Shown piece by piece: positions 34,078 through 41,964 of a DNA stretch of 64,000 nt. A program made the position numbers and the translations under genes. The stretch is from an uncultured Acidimicrobiales bacterium (lineage in GTDB: Bacteria; Actinomycetota; Acidimicrobiia; Acidimicrobiales; SZUA-35), in NCBI GenBank assembly GCA_937997485.1, contig CALKTH010000022.1:1-64000 (forward strand), in the 5' to 3' direction. Position 1 is the first letter of the stretch, and the number at the start of each line of letters is the position of its first letter. Below the pieces are notes generated by a model, which saw only the letters and a list, made by a program, of their open reading frames with translations, ran no database searches and had not been told where the DNA came from.

Positions 34078-34131
34078 CACGACGCCAACGAGCGGCCTCA
34101 GCCATCCCGCGTCGAGCGTCTCGAGGCTCAG

Positions 34132-34167
34132 GAGCCGTGAGATCGGCGCGAGCCGTGAGATCGGCGC
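34132..34167. repeat. Perfect 2 x 18-bp tandem repeat between convergent genes
   Basis: GAGCCGTGAGATCGGCGC occurs twice head to tail with no spacer, just after a small GGCTC-AG-GAGCC hairpin (34125-34136), in the 96-nt gap between the convergent Wzy-like and GT genes. It may be part of a terminator, or a replication-slippage duplication. Confidence 0.7.
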
Positions 34168-34173
34168 GATTCG

Positions 34174-35274
34174 TCAGCGCTCAGCGAGGACACCATCGAG
34201 GACACGCACCAGCGATCGAGCCGCAGCCTGATCGGTTGCGTTCTCGGTCGCCCAATGCAATGCGCCAGCGGCAAGTCGAGAGCGAAGCGCCTCGTCATTC
34301 CACATCCCGTCGATGGCATCAGCCATCGCGGTGGCATCACGCATCGGAACAATCAGGGCGTTGTCGTCATGGTGCACGTAATCGTCGATGCCAGGACGAT
34401 CGCTGACCACCACTCCCCGTCCGTGACGGAAGGTCTCGGCGAACGTGATGATGCCGCCGGTCAGCCCACCCTCATGCATGGGGATGACGTTCACCCGCGC
34501 TTGCCGCACGAGGTGATGAATGTCTGAGCGGTTCAGTCCCTCGAGGATCTCGACGTTGGTCGGAGGCGTGAGTCCAGCGAGGACACGTGGGCCGGCCACC
34601 ACCTTGGCCTTCATTGGCAGCAGCGCCATGGCATCAAAGAACGTGCCGTAGTCGCGGAAGCCGGAGCCAGTCGCAAACACGAACGGATCCTCGGTGTCTT
34701 CTTCGTCGGTCTGCACCGTGCCGCCGTACTGGACAGGCACGAATTCGAAGCGCTCCGCTGGCAAGCGCAGTTCCTCGGCGTATGCCTCGATCTCGCGGGA
34801 GGAGTGCACGACGAAGCGATCAACTGCGTCAAGGGTGCGGCGGGCGAGCGCAGTGCGAGCGTCGTTGCCGAAGTTCGTGTTGAAGAACCAGGCGACGAGC
34901 GGAACGTCGAGCCGTCGGAGCTTCTTGCGCGAAGCGGCCGAGGCGGCCAGCTGTGGAAAGACCGTCACGACGCCGCCGTTGACGGACGAGGCCATGCGCA
35001 ACGCGGCCGTCGACGTACGGGCGAAGTCTCGCCACTCGCCGAGGCCCGTGCGAGCAACCTTCTTCGAGTGCCAAGAGATCTCGCCCCCGATCTTGGGAAC
35101 GATCACGAAGTCGTGGCGATCGGTCTCGGCGAACGACGAGATCCAACGGTGGCTTGGGTCGGTCAGGAACGGAGCAGTCACTGCCCACGTCACGGAGTCT
35201 TGGCCAGTCGAGATCGCCGAATCTTCCGCATCTTCATGGCGCGGGCGGGCCTCGTTCGCTGCGGTCACTTCCAT
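34174..35274 (-). CDS. GT4-like glycosyltransferase
   Basis: About 366 residues from ATG 35274, preceded by GAGGGGAAC. The GT-B C-terminal domain contains VQARVNVIPMHEGGLTGGIITFAETFRHGRGVVVSDRPGIDDYV-like sequence, in which ITFAETFRHGRGVV corresponds to the E-x7-E donor loop. A NTNFGN segment and a mid-protein VVHSSREIEAYAEEL lie in the acceptor half. It follows the second sulfotransferase on the same strand with a 51-nt gap and may add the sugar that is then sulfated. Specificity is unknown, and family confidence is moderate. Confidence 0.72.
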   Translation of the reverse strand: MEVTAANEARPRHEDAEDSAISTGQDSVTWAVTAPFLTDPSHRWISSFAETDRHDFVIVPKIGGEISWHSKKVARTGLGEWRDFARTSTAALRMASSVNGGVVTVFPQLAASAASRKKLRRLDVPLVAWFFNTNFGNDARTALARRTLDAVDRFVVHSSREIEAYAEELRLPAERFEFVPVQYGGTVQTDEEDTEDPFVFATGSGFRDYGTFFDAMALLPMKAKVVAGPRVLAGLTPPTNVEILEGLNRSDIHHLVRQARVNVIPMHEGGLTGGIITFAETFRHGRGVVVSDRPGIDDYVHHDDNALIVPMRDATAMADAIDGMWNDEALRSRLAAGALHWATENATDQAAARSLVRVLDGVLAER

Positions 35275-35325
35275 GTTGTTCCCCTCACTCTTCAACATCC
35301 CGTGTCTCGGTGTCGTGCGAGGCCG

Positions 35326-36306
35326 TCAGTTCTTCACGCTGTACTCTCGGCCGGGCTCTCGCCACGACCGCTTTCGATTCGCCCGCTCGATCTCGTTGAA
35401 GCGCAGCTTGACGGACTTCTGATACCCCGGGATGGGCAGCACTCGGCTCAAACCTCGTTCGACGAAGAGTCGCAATCCGAACTTGTCGATCCTCTTCTTC
35501 CATTGCTTCATTCGGTTATCGGCCTGAAGCGTCAACATTTCAGTCTTTCCCGGTTTGATGACCGGAAGACCGCTGAGCTCGAAGCCGCGGGACTGCATCA
35601 GGTCGCCGACACGACCTTCCACGAGTCCGATCTCACGATCGCTGAGCTTCTTGTGCCACTGAGCAACCTTCGAGGGATCCGGCACGCCGTAGTCGGTGTC
35701 GTTCGCGTAGTCGAGCATCTGCTGGGTGTAGGGAACCGAGAGAAACTCGGTGATACGCCGGAGTTGCGTTTCGTGGTCGCCGATGAGGTCGGCGTAGGGA
35801 ATCTCGATGTGCTGTTCGGAGCGCAGCTTCGGAACCAAGCGGTCCCATTCCTCTTCGGCCAGGATCCACTTGTCGAGTCCGAACCACACGTTGCCCTGCC
35901 ATCCCATCTGCAGAACCGAACTCGTGACGTCTCGTGGGTCTCGCAGAACGTGAATGAAGCGGGCGTTTGGCCAGAGTTCGAGGAGACGGGCGAAGTGGAA
36001 GTGGACCATCGCCGACACTTGGTCTTTGCCAGAGAGGTCCAGCCGCTGTTGCAGAAAGCTGTTGACGAGCGATGGGTAGTCCAGCGACCGATCGACGGTC
36101 AGATTGGCGCTACCGAAGATGTTGTGCGCCGAAAGGTAGTCCCAATATCGCTGCATCTCTGGGTACGAGCCGTCGTCACCCATGAGGTCCACGATGAACT
36201 CGAAGCCCTCGCAACCCGTGATGTCGGGGTGCGAGTCGAGCATGAGTCTCAACAGCGTCGTGCCTGAGCGTTCGGCACCGACGAGGAAGATGGGTGAGTC
36301 GATCAT
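35326..36306 (-). CDS. PAPS-dependent sulfotransferase (second of three)
   Basis: This 326-residue protein has IFLVGAERSGTTLLRLMLDSHPDI (5'-phosphosulfate loop, about 5-28) and RFIHVLRDPRDVTSSV (3'-phosphate site, about 120-135). It is a clear paralogue of 30185-31270, sharing the VGAER.GTTL.RL.LDSHP core, the SDREI/SEREI region and the C-terminal SWREPGREY motif. I start it at ATG 36306 (MIDSP); the longer track ORF has no similarity in its first 89 codons. The upstream ribosome binding site is weak. Confidence 0.87.
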   Translation of the reverse strand: MIDSPIFLVGAERSGTTLLRLMLDSHPDITGCEGFEFIVDLMGDDGSYPEMQRYWDYLSAHNIFGSANLTVDRSLDYPSLVNSFLQQRLDLSGKDQVSAMVHFHFARLLELWPNARFIHVLRDPRDVTSSVLQMGWQGNVWFGLDKWILAEEEWDRLVPKLRSEQHIEIPYADLIGDHETQLRRITEFLSVPYTQQMLDYANDTDYGVPDPSKVAQWHKKLSDREIGLVEGRVGDLMQSRGFELSGLPVIKPGKTEMLTLQADNRMKQWKKRIDKFGLRLFVERGLSRVLPIPGYQKSVKLRFNEIERANRKRSWREPGREYSVKN

Positions 36307-36613
36307 GTGTGTTGCGAGATCCTGGATCTGGTGGGAGGGGGAAATGGCGAGCTCACCGCACGCGGGAGCGCAGCCGGTAGCAACCCTACCTATCGACAAC
36401 GTGGCGCAGAAGCTGGAGACCTGCCCATCATCAACTGTGGGTCGTTCGGCACACGCACCCCAAAGATCCGCCCACATCGGGTTTGGCGCTTGACGCGAGT
36501 CACGCCCGTGTGCAGCGCTAACCTGCGCTGGGCGGCGAACGCAGCCACAGCGGCACACACCTGATCGGACCACGACAGTCCGATCACCCTCGACTGATCT
36601 GATCGCGGAGCGG
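36307..36613. promoter_or_regulatory. 307-nt divergent intergenic region with two hairpins
   Basis: This gap separates two divergent sulfotransferase genes. It contains a perfect 6-bp stem CAGCGC-TAACCT-GCGCTG (36513-36530) and a perfect 9-bp stem TGATCGGAC-CACGACA-GTCCGATCA (36562-36586), the latter ending 27 nt before the plus-strand ATG. No clear -35/-10 pair was found in either direction. No coding frame with family similarity was recognised here. Confidence 0.55.
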
Positions 36614-37480
36614 ATGCGACTTCCTGATTTCTACATCATCGGCGCGATGAAGGCCTCGACGTCGACGCTGCACGACCAGTTGGCCGCGCAGTCCGGCCTT
36701 TGGATGAGCGATCCCAAAGAGCTCTACTTTTTCAGTGACGACCCGGTGTACGCCAGAGGTCTCGACTGGTACGCATCGCACTTTGCCGACGCCGCACCGA
36801 CCGATCTATGCGGTGAGTCCACCACGCACTACGCCAAGCTGCCGACCTACCCAAAGACCATCGAGCGCATCGCTGCGGCGACACCCGATGCCTCGTTCAT
36901 CTACGTGATGCGGCACCCGATCGATCGCTTGGTCTCGCAGTACACCCACATGTGGTTGGAGCGCGAAGTCACGGTGTCGTTCAGCGACGCCGTCGACGGC
37001 GCCGTACCCGAACTCGTCGACTACAGCCGGTACACGACTCAACTCACCCCCTTCTTCGAACAGTTCGGACAGGACCGGGTCCTGCCGGTGTTCTTCGACC
37101 GGATGCATGCCCAGCCAGATCTGGAACTCGAGCGGGTCTGTTCGTTTCTTGGGTACACCGGCACGCCGTCGTGGCAACACGATCTCGGTGCGAACAACGT
37201 TTCGAGCGAACGCTTGCAAAGCAGTGCGACGCGTGACCGTTTGAAAGACATCCCGGGTTATCAGCAGATGCGGGCGCTGATTCCTGAGCAAGCAATCGAA
37301 CGGGTGCGTGACCGTTGGCGGCCGAAGGAGCGTCCGTCGCTGAGTGAGGCGCAGCTGCAGCGTTTGACGTCCATCTTTGATGCCGACCTCGCCGTCCTCG
37401 GCGAGTGGGTCGGTGCAGACCTGAATTGCGAGAACTTCAAGACGGTGAGCGCAGCCATTGCCCTCGAGTGGGCTCGTTGA
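36614..37480 (+). CDS. Sulfotransferase (third; heparan-sulfotransferase-like)
   Basis: This 288-residue protein starts MRLPDFYIIGAMKASTSTLHDQL, the 5'-phosphosulfate loop in the form found in Sulfotransfer_1/heparan N-sulfotransferase-like proteins. It is followed by PKELYFFSDD and FIYVMRHPIDRLVSQYTH, the 3'-phosphate-binding segment, at about 95-112. It is not a close paralogue of the other two sulfotransferases, so a different acceptor or position is likely. It is preceded by GCGGAGCGG and is joined by TGATG to the Wzx-like flippase, which suggests that sulfation and export belong to the same pathway. Confidence 0.87.
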   Translation: MRLPDFYIIGAMKASTSTLHDQLAAQSGLWMSDPKELYFFSDDPVYARGLDWYASHFADAAPTDLCGESTTHYAKLPTYPKTIERIAAATPDASFIYVMRHPIDRLVSQYTHMWLEREVTVSFSDAVDGAVPELVDYSRYTTQLTPFFEQFGQDRVLPVFFDRMHAQPDLELERVCSFLGYTGTPSWQHDLGANNVSSERLQSSATRDRLKDIPGYQQMRALIPEQAIERVRDRWRPKERPSLSEAQLQRLTSIFDADLAVLGEWVGADLNCENFKTVSAAIALEWAR

Positions 37481-38784
37481 TGCGGTCTCGCCTCCAAGGT
37501 TTGGTTCGGCGCTATCGAGAAATGGCGACCGACGTCGCCTGGTCGGCGATCAGCGACGGCCTCACGTTGGTCGTGAATCTGACCTCGTTCCTGCTGCTGT
37601 TCCGATCGCTCGAAATCGAAACCTACGGCGGCTACGTCGGCGTTTACGGCGTGATCGGACCGCTGGGCGCCCTCACGTTCTCCGGCATGTCGCTGCTGAT
37701 CCTCCAGCGCATCATCCGAGAGAAGGAGGATCCGCAAGAGGTCTTCTTCCGCACATTCGGGCTGACGCTTCTCCAGGGTGCGGTTGCCACCACGCTGGCC
37801 TTCCTCATTGGCCGAGAAGTCATCTCCGTGCTCGACAGCACGACGATCTTGCTGATGGCCATCGCCGAGTTGTTGGTGTTCCCGGTCTCCCAGACCGTCA
37901 CGATGATGGTGCAGGCTGTTCGGGGTTTCGCTGCCTCGGCCCGCTTCAAGATCTTCATCCCGCTCGTCCGGTTCGCGGCATTGATCGCCTGTTGGGCAAC
38001 AGGCAATCTCACCGTCCGCAATCTGGCGATCGCGTGGATCATCGGCTTCACCCTCACCGGGCTTGTGGCGATTCGAGCCGTGGTGCCCGCCCTCGGTCTC
38101 CGCGTCGGTGTGCGCAAGGCGCCGGCGAGCTACCTCCGAGGCAACCTCGAACTCGCCCTTCCGTTGTTCTCCTCGAACCTGCAGCAGAACGGCGACAAGG
38201 CCGTCATGAACCGCTTCGGTTTCGAGCAGGATGCTGGCTTTTACGGCGCAGCGTTCCGCGTGATCATGCTGGCCCAGATGCCGATTCGCACCATGAACCA
38301 GGCGCTCTTCCAGCGATTCCTGCCGACCGGCGACGATGATCGAGGCCTGCATCTCCGGCGAGCGCAGCGTTTCGCTTCGGTCTCGCTTCCCCTCAGCCTC
38401 AGCATCGCGGTGATCATCTACTTCACCGCTCCCCTGCTCGGCTTCCTCGTCGACGACATCGACACGTCGATCTCGATGATTCGCTGGTTGCTGCCCGTTG
38501 TCCCGCTGTTCTCGATCAGCAGGGCGCCACTCAACGGCCTGCTCGGACTCGGCCGGACCACGCTTCGGGCCGGCATCATCCTCAGCTCCTCGTTGCTCAG
38601 CATGACGCTGTATCTGAGCTTGATTCCGTCGATGTCGTGGCGTGGCGCGGTCATCGGGACGATCGTGTCCGAGCTCTACCTGACCGCCGTCAGCTGGTTC
38701 ATGCTGTGGCGAGCCCAGCGAGCGGCTGATGCTTCGGCGGACGTTGCCGAGTCGCTGGGACAGCTCAGCGTCGATCTTGACTGA
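37480..38784 (+). CDS. Wzx-like lipid-linked oligosaccharide flippase
   Basis: This 434-residue polytopic protein has about 12 helices, consistent with the polysaccharide biosynthesis (MATE-like/MOP) flippase family. Features include an early TDVAWSAISDGLTLVVNLTSF helix and a mid-protein LRGNLELALPLFSSNLQQNGDKAVMNRF segment like that between helices 6 and 8 of Wzx proteins. It would move an undecaprenyl-linked repeat unit across the membrane for polymerisation by one of the Wzy-like proteins. The start at 37480 shares a base with the sulfotransferase stop (TGATG). No second flippase was found in the window. Confidence 0.87.
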   Translation: MRSRLQGLVRRYREMATDVAWSAISDGLTLVVNLTSFLLLFRSLEIETYGGYVGVYGVIGPLGALTFSGMSLLILQRIIREKEDPQEVFFRTFGLTLLQGAVATTLAFLIGREVISVLDSTTILLMAIAELLVFPVSQTVTMMVQAVRGFAASARFKIFIPLVRFAALIACWATGNLTVRNLAIAWIIGFTLTGLVAIRAVVPALGLRVGVRKAPASYLRGNLELALPLFSSNLQQNGDKAVMNRFGFEQDAGFYGAAFRVIMLAQMPIRTMNQALFQRFLPTGDDDRGLHLRRAQRFASVSLPLSLSIAVIIYFTAPLLGFLVDDIDTSISMIRWLLPVVPLFSISRAPLNGLLGLGRTTLRAGIILSSSLLSMTLYLSLIPSMSWRGAVIGTIVSELYLTAVSWFMLWRAQRAADASADVAESLGQLSVDLD

Positions 38785-38838
38785 CGCTCCGACTCGCTGA
38801 CGCTGCGGTTGACCGGTCAGGCTTCCAACCGTCCGGGG

Positions 38839-39771
38839 TCAGATCTCGTGGTGATCGAGCTTCACCCCAACGAGGCCAGACATCGTACCCAAACCCTCCA
38901 TGACCAGGGCCGCCGTGTACCGCAACTGCGGGGGCTTGCGGGCCGAGAGCTGGCGGAGCGGATGGAGGAGACCCTGCGCGATGGCCTTGCCGGAGCGAAG
39001 GAACAACCGCGACTTGGTGGCATCTCCGCTGCGATGGTTCGTGAGGTACTTGGTGTTGCCCATCCAGGCCGCGCGCCGAAGCTGGTAGCCGAGTGTGGAC
39101 CGTTCATCTGGTTCGATTTCGTACACGGCGGTCTTGACCGAGAAGCGGCACGCCAGCCCGGCGCCGACCGCCTGGCGGTAGAAGACCATGTCTTCTCCCC
39201 CGAGTACTCCGAGATCGGGATCGAATCGGATCTCCGGATGTTCGAGAAGAAACGACCCGCGGAGCATGGAGTTGCCCGTTGCGCAGATCGGAACTTCGCT
39301 GTCCTCTTCGTACTCGAGCAGGCCGAATCGATCGAACGGCTCGTCGTGGATCCACGACGGTGCGTCCTTGGGAAAGGTGAGGAGCAGCGGCCCGGTCGTT
39401 GCATCGGCACCTGTCCGCGTCTGGAGATCGAGGTGCTGCACGAGCCAGTCTTCAGGTACGACGATGTCGTCATCGGTCATGGCGACCCAGTTCCCGAGCG
39501 AGGCAGCCGCGTCGAGCCCGGTGTTTCGGGCAATGGAAATGTTCTGCGAACCAGCGTGGCGGTAGTGCAGGCCAAGCGGGAACGAGAGATCGAACGAATC
39601 GACCACGGCCTTGGCCCGACCATCCGGATTGTCATCAACGACGACCACCGCCACGGAGGCGCGATCAGCCACTCGTTCGGCCGCAACATGCAGCGAACGC
39701 AGCAGTCGCTCGAGCGGTTCGTTGCGCTTGTAGGTGCAGACGTAGACGGCGATCGAGTCGGGAGCGCTCAC
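38839..39771 (-). CDS. GT2 family glycosyltransferase
   Basis: About 310 residues from GTG 39771, preceded by AGGAG. The start SAPDSIAVYVCTYKRNEPLERLL is the GT2 N-terminus. ISIARNTGLDAAASLGNWVAMTDDDIVVPEDWL (about 77-109) contains the DxD-type DDD motif, and LGVLGGEDMVFYRQAV the GED acidic residue. It is divergent from the third Wzz/BY-kinase gene and convergent with the flippase gene. The ORF track begins 16 codons upstream. Confidence 0.87.
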   Translation of the reverse strand: MSAPDSIAVYVCTYKRNEPLERLLRSLHVAAERVADRASVAVVVVDDNPDGRAKAVVDSFDLSFPLGLHYRHAGSQNISIARNTGLDAAASLGNWVAMTDDDIVVPEDWLVQHLDLQTRTGADATTGPLLLTFPKDAPSWIHDEPFDRFGLLEYEEDSEVPICATGNSMLRGSFLLEHPEIRFDPDLGVLGGEDMVFYRQAVGAGLACRFSVKTAVYEIEPDERSTLGYQLRRAAWMGNTKYLTNHRSGDATKSRLFLRSGKAIAQGLLHPLRQLSARKPPQLRYTAALVMEGLGTMSGLVGVKLDHHEI

Positions 39772-39881
39772 GATGCTCCTGTCGGCTGTGGAGCGAAGTA
39801 CCCAAGCGGTCCGGGCCAAATCCCCCGAATTTCAGCCGCATACAGGGGAATTCCTCTATCAGGAATCTCACACCGGTGGCC

Positions 39882-39887
39882 TAGACT
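39882..39887 (+). promoter_or_regulatory. Leaderless-type -10 element (TAGACT) before third Wzz/BY-kinase
   Basis: TAGACT is followed by exactly 7 nt and ATG 39895. The spacing matches a transcript that starts at the A of the start codon. No ribosome binding site is visible before this ATG, which agrees with leaderless translation. Confidence 0.55.
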
Positions 39888-39894
39888 CTTGCGC

Positions 39895-41949
39895 ATGGCG
39901 GGCAACACTAGTGACGGCGAGCTCGATCTCGCGGACTACCTCAAGATCCTCAAGCGTCGATGGCGATGGTTTGCCCTCGGCCTGGTCACAGTGATGTCGC
40001 TGGCGGTCACGCTGAGCCTCACGCAACCTGATCGCTTTCGGGCCTCTTCTGCAGTGCTTCTCCGTACATCGGCAGCACAGGATGCACTTGATCAGGGGAT
40101 CCTGAGCACGTCGTTCCTTTCCCGTGAGCTTGGCAACGAGATCAACTTCGCCGAGAGCGACGTCGTTCGTGACGCCGTTGAGGCCGATATCGGCATCATC
40201 CCGAGCGTGAGCATCAGCAACGAAAGCGGCACCGACCTCCTCGTCTTCACTGCCACCGCTTCGTTCCCCCAAAACGCTGCGCGCGACGCAAACGCCTGGG
40301 CCACCGCTTACATCGATGCAAAACGAGAGATTGCCTCCACCTCGATCCTCGGTGCCGTTGAAGAGTTCGAGGCCGAGCTTGCCGACCTACGAGCACAGCG
40401 GGCCAGCGTCCGTGCCCCCCTCGATGATCTCGAGCGTGAACTGGCCGGCGCCACCGTCGTTTCTCGGCCCGACCTCGAGAAGCAGATTGATGCGCTCGAG
40501 CTGCAGGTTGCCGATGAGCTTGCGGTGATCGACGCGCAGATCGCGGGAACGTTCGATCGCAGCGATCTGTCGCTCCTCCGGTCAGAACGTCGGCGCCTCC
40601 TCGCCCCCATCACAGCGCTCCAGCAAGATCTTCCCATCGCCTCTGAGGTCTCACGGGCGCAGCTGCAGGTCCAAGTCGACATTCTGACCAACCAGCTGGC
40701 CGGCGAGCTCGACCTCATCGATGCCCGGATCAATACCACTGCTCGCAACATCACCGACCTTGAGCTCTCCAGCCAGCTTGCCGCCGAAGGCACCGGTCGA
40801 GTCGTACAGGTGGCCGCCGTTCCGAGCGCTCCCATCAACGCCCCGATCGAGCGCAACATCGCCCTCGGGCTCGTCGTCGGATCCATCCTCGGCCTCGCTG
40901 CGGCGCTCCTCGCCGAGACGCTCGATCAGAGCATCAACTCGGCCGACGACATCCGCTCGCTGACCGACGTACCGGTCTTGGGCACCGTGCCCGAGTCCAG
41001 CAAGGACGAGGCGAAGGAAGAACTCGCCCTCGCCACCCTGCTCAGTCCGACGAGCGGGATTGCGGATGCGTACCACAAGGTCCGATCGTCGTTGCAGTAC
41101 GCCCTGGTCGACAACGCCGCATCGTCCATTCTCGTCACCAGTGCCAACGAATCGGAAGGCAAGACCACGTCCGCGGTCAACATCGCCTGGGCCCTGGCCG
41201 GGGTTGGCAATCGTGTCGCCCTCGCCGACGCCGACTTCCGTCGCCCCCGAGTCCATGCGGTGTTCGGTCTGCCGTCGAGCCCGGGTCAGAGCGATCACCT
41301 GCTCGGGTCCACTCCCCTCGTGGACCTCGTCCGTCACATCAATCACCCCGAGCACTCGATGGTGGTCCTGCCAACCGGCACGCTTCCACCCAACCCGGCT
41401 GACTTCGTGGCCTCGAGATCCTTCACGGCACTGCTCGCTGATCTCGCTCGTGAGTCTGACGTTCTCGTCCTTGATGCACCGCCTGTGCTGCCCGTGTCTG
41501 ACGCCGTCACGACTGCACGCTCGGTCGACGCCACCATCCTCACCGTTCGAGCCCGCTCGACGACGAAGGAACAGCTCGAGCAAGCAATCGACGCCCTTCG
41601 ACAGGGTGGCGCTCACCTCGTCGGCATCGTGCTTGTCGGTGGCCGGGCAAAGGAAACCACGTACTACGGAGAAAGCAGCGGCGCCGTTCGTCCGAGCGTG
41701 ATCACCAGGGATCGGGGCACACTCATCGTGCCGACGCCCGGCGCACTGCCCACAGCGACCGCGCCTCGCCCGAGCGCTCCGTCCCCCGCGCCCGAAGCTG
41801 CGAACGCAGCCTCGGCCCCGGACGGACAAACCATCTCGTTGCAGACTGTTGACACTGCAGTGTCGGTGCCAGCGGCACCATCAGTGGTGCCGAACGGGGC
41901 GTCGAGTAACGGCGCTCGCCGAAACGGCAAGGGTCCTCGCTCCGCCTGA
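39895..41949 (+). CDS. Wzz/BY-kinase-type polysaccharide co-polymerase (third of three)
   Basis: A 684-residue protein. The Wzz domain has helices at about 26-44 and 320-340 around a long coiled coil. The kinase domain carries SANESEGKTT (Walker A, about 416-425), VALADADFRRP (Walker A', 441-451) and DVLVLDAPPVL (Walker B, 522-532). After the kinase core, ETTYYGE gives two adjacent tyrosines, followed by a ~110-residue Ala/Pro/Ser-rich tail. The coiled coil contains two similar ~50-residue stretches (LERELAG..., then LQQDLPI...), suggesting internal duplication. The track ORF extends 362 codons upstream, antisense to the GT2 gene; ATG 39895 is the real start. Confidence 0.9.
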   Translation: MAGNTSDGELDLADYLKILKRRWRWFALGLVTVMSLAVTLSLTQPDRFRASSAVLLRTSAAQDALDQGILSTSFLSRELGNEINFAESDVVRDAVEADIGIIPSVSISNESGTDLLVFTATASFPQNAARDANAWATAYIDAKREIASTSILGAVEEFEAELADLRAQRASVRAPLDDLERELAGATVVSRPDLEKQIDALELQVADELAVIDAQIAGTFDRSDLSLLRSERRRLLAPITALQQDLPIASEVSRAQLQVQVDILTNQLAGELDLIDARINTTARNITDLELSSQLAAEGTGRVVQVAAVPSAPINAPIERNIALGLVVGSILGLAAALLAETLDQSINSADDIRSLTDVPVLGTVPESSKDEAKEELALATLLSPTSGIADAYHKVRSSLQYALVDNAASSILVTSANESEGKTTSAVNIAWALAGVGNRVALADADFRRPRVHAVFGLPSSPGQSDHLLGSTPLVDLVRHINHPEHSMVVLPTGTLPPNPADFVASRSFTALLADLARESDVLVLDAPPVLPVSDAVTTARSVDATILTVRARSTTKEQLEQAIDALRQGGAHLVGIVLVGGRAKETTYYGESSGAVRPSVITRDRGTLIVPTPGALPTATAPRPSAPSPAPEAANAASAPDGQTISLQTVDTAVSVPAAPSVVPNGASSNGARRNGKGPRSA

Positions 41950-41964
41950 GCCAGTGCTTCGGAA

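Noticed and set aside
38810-38819. TGACCGGTCA palindrome between the flippase and GT2 genes
   Set aside because: A 10-bp palindrome at a convergent junction with no promoter function; too short to be notable in GC-rich DNA.
38809-39894. A 362-codon upstream extension of the third Wzz ORF
   Set aside because: It is antisense to a clear GT2 gene and has no family similarity. Long open antisense frames are common in high-GC DNA with strong third-position bias.
1-41949. Genomic island inserted by a mobile element
   Set aside because: Despite the size of the surface-polysaccharide locus, no integrase, transposase, tRNA gene or flanking direct repeat was seen. Base composition looks like that of the housekeeping part.
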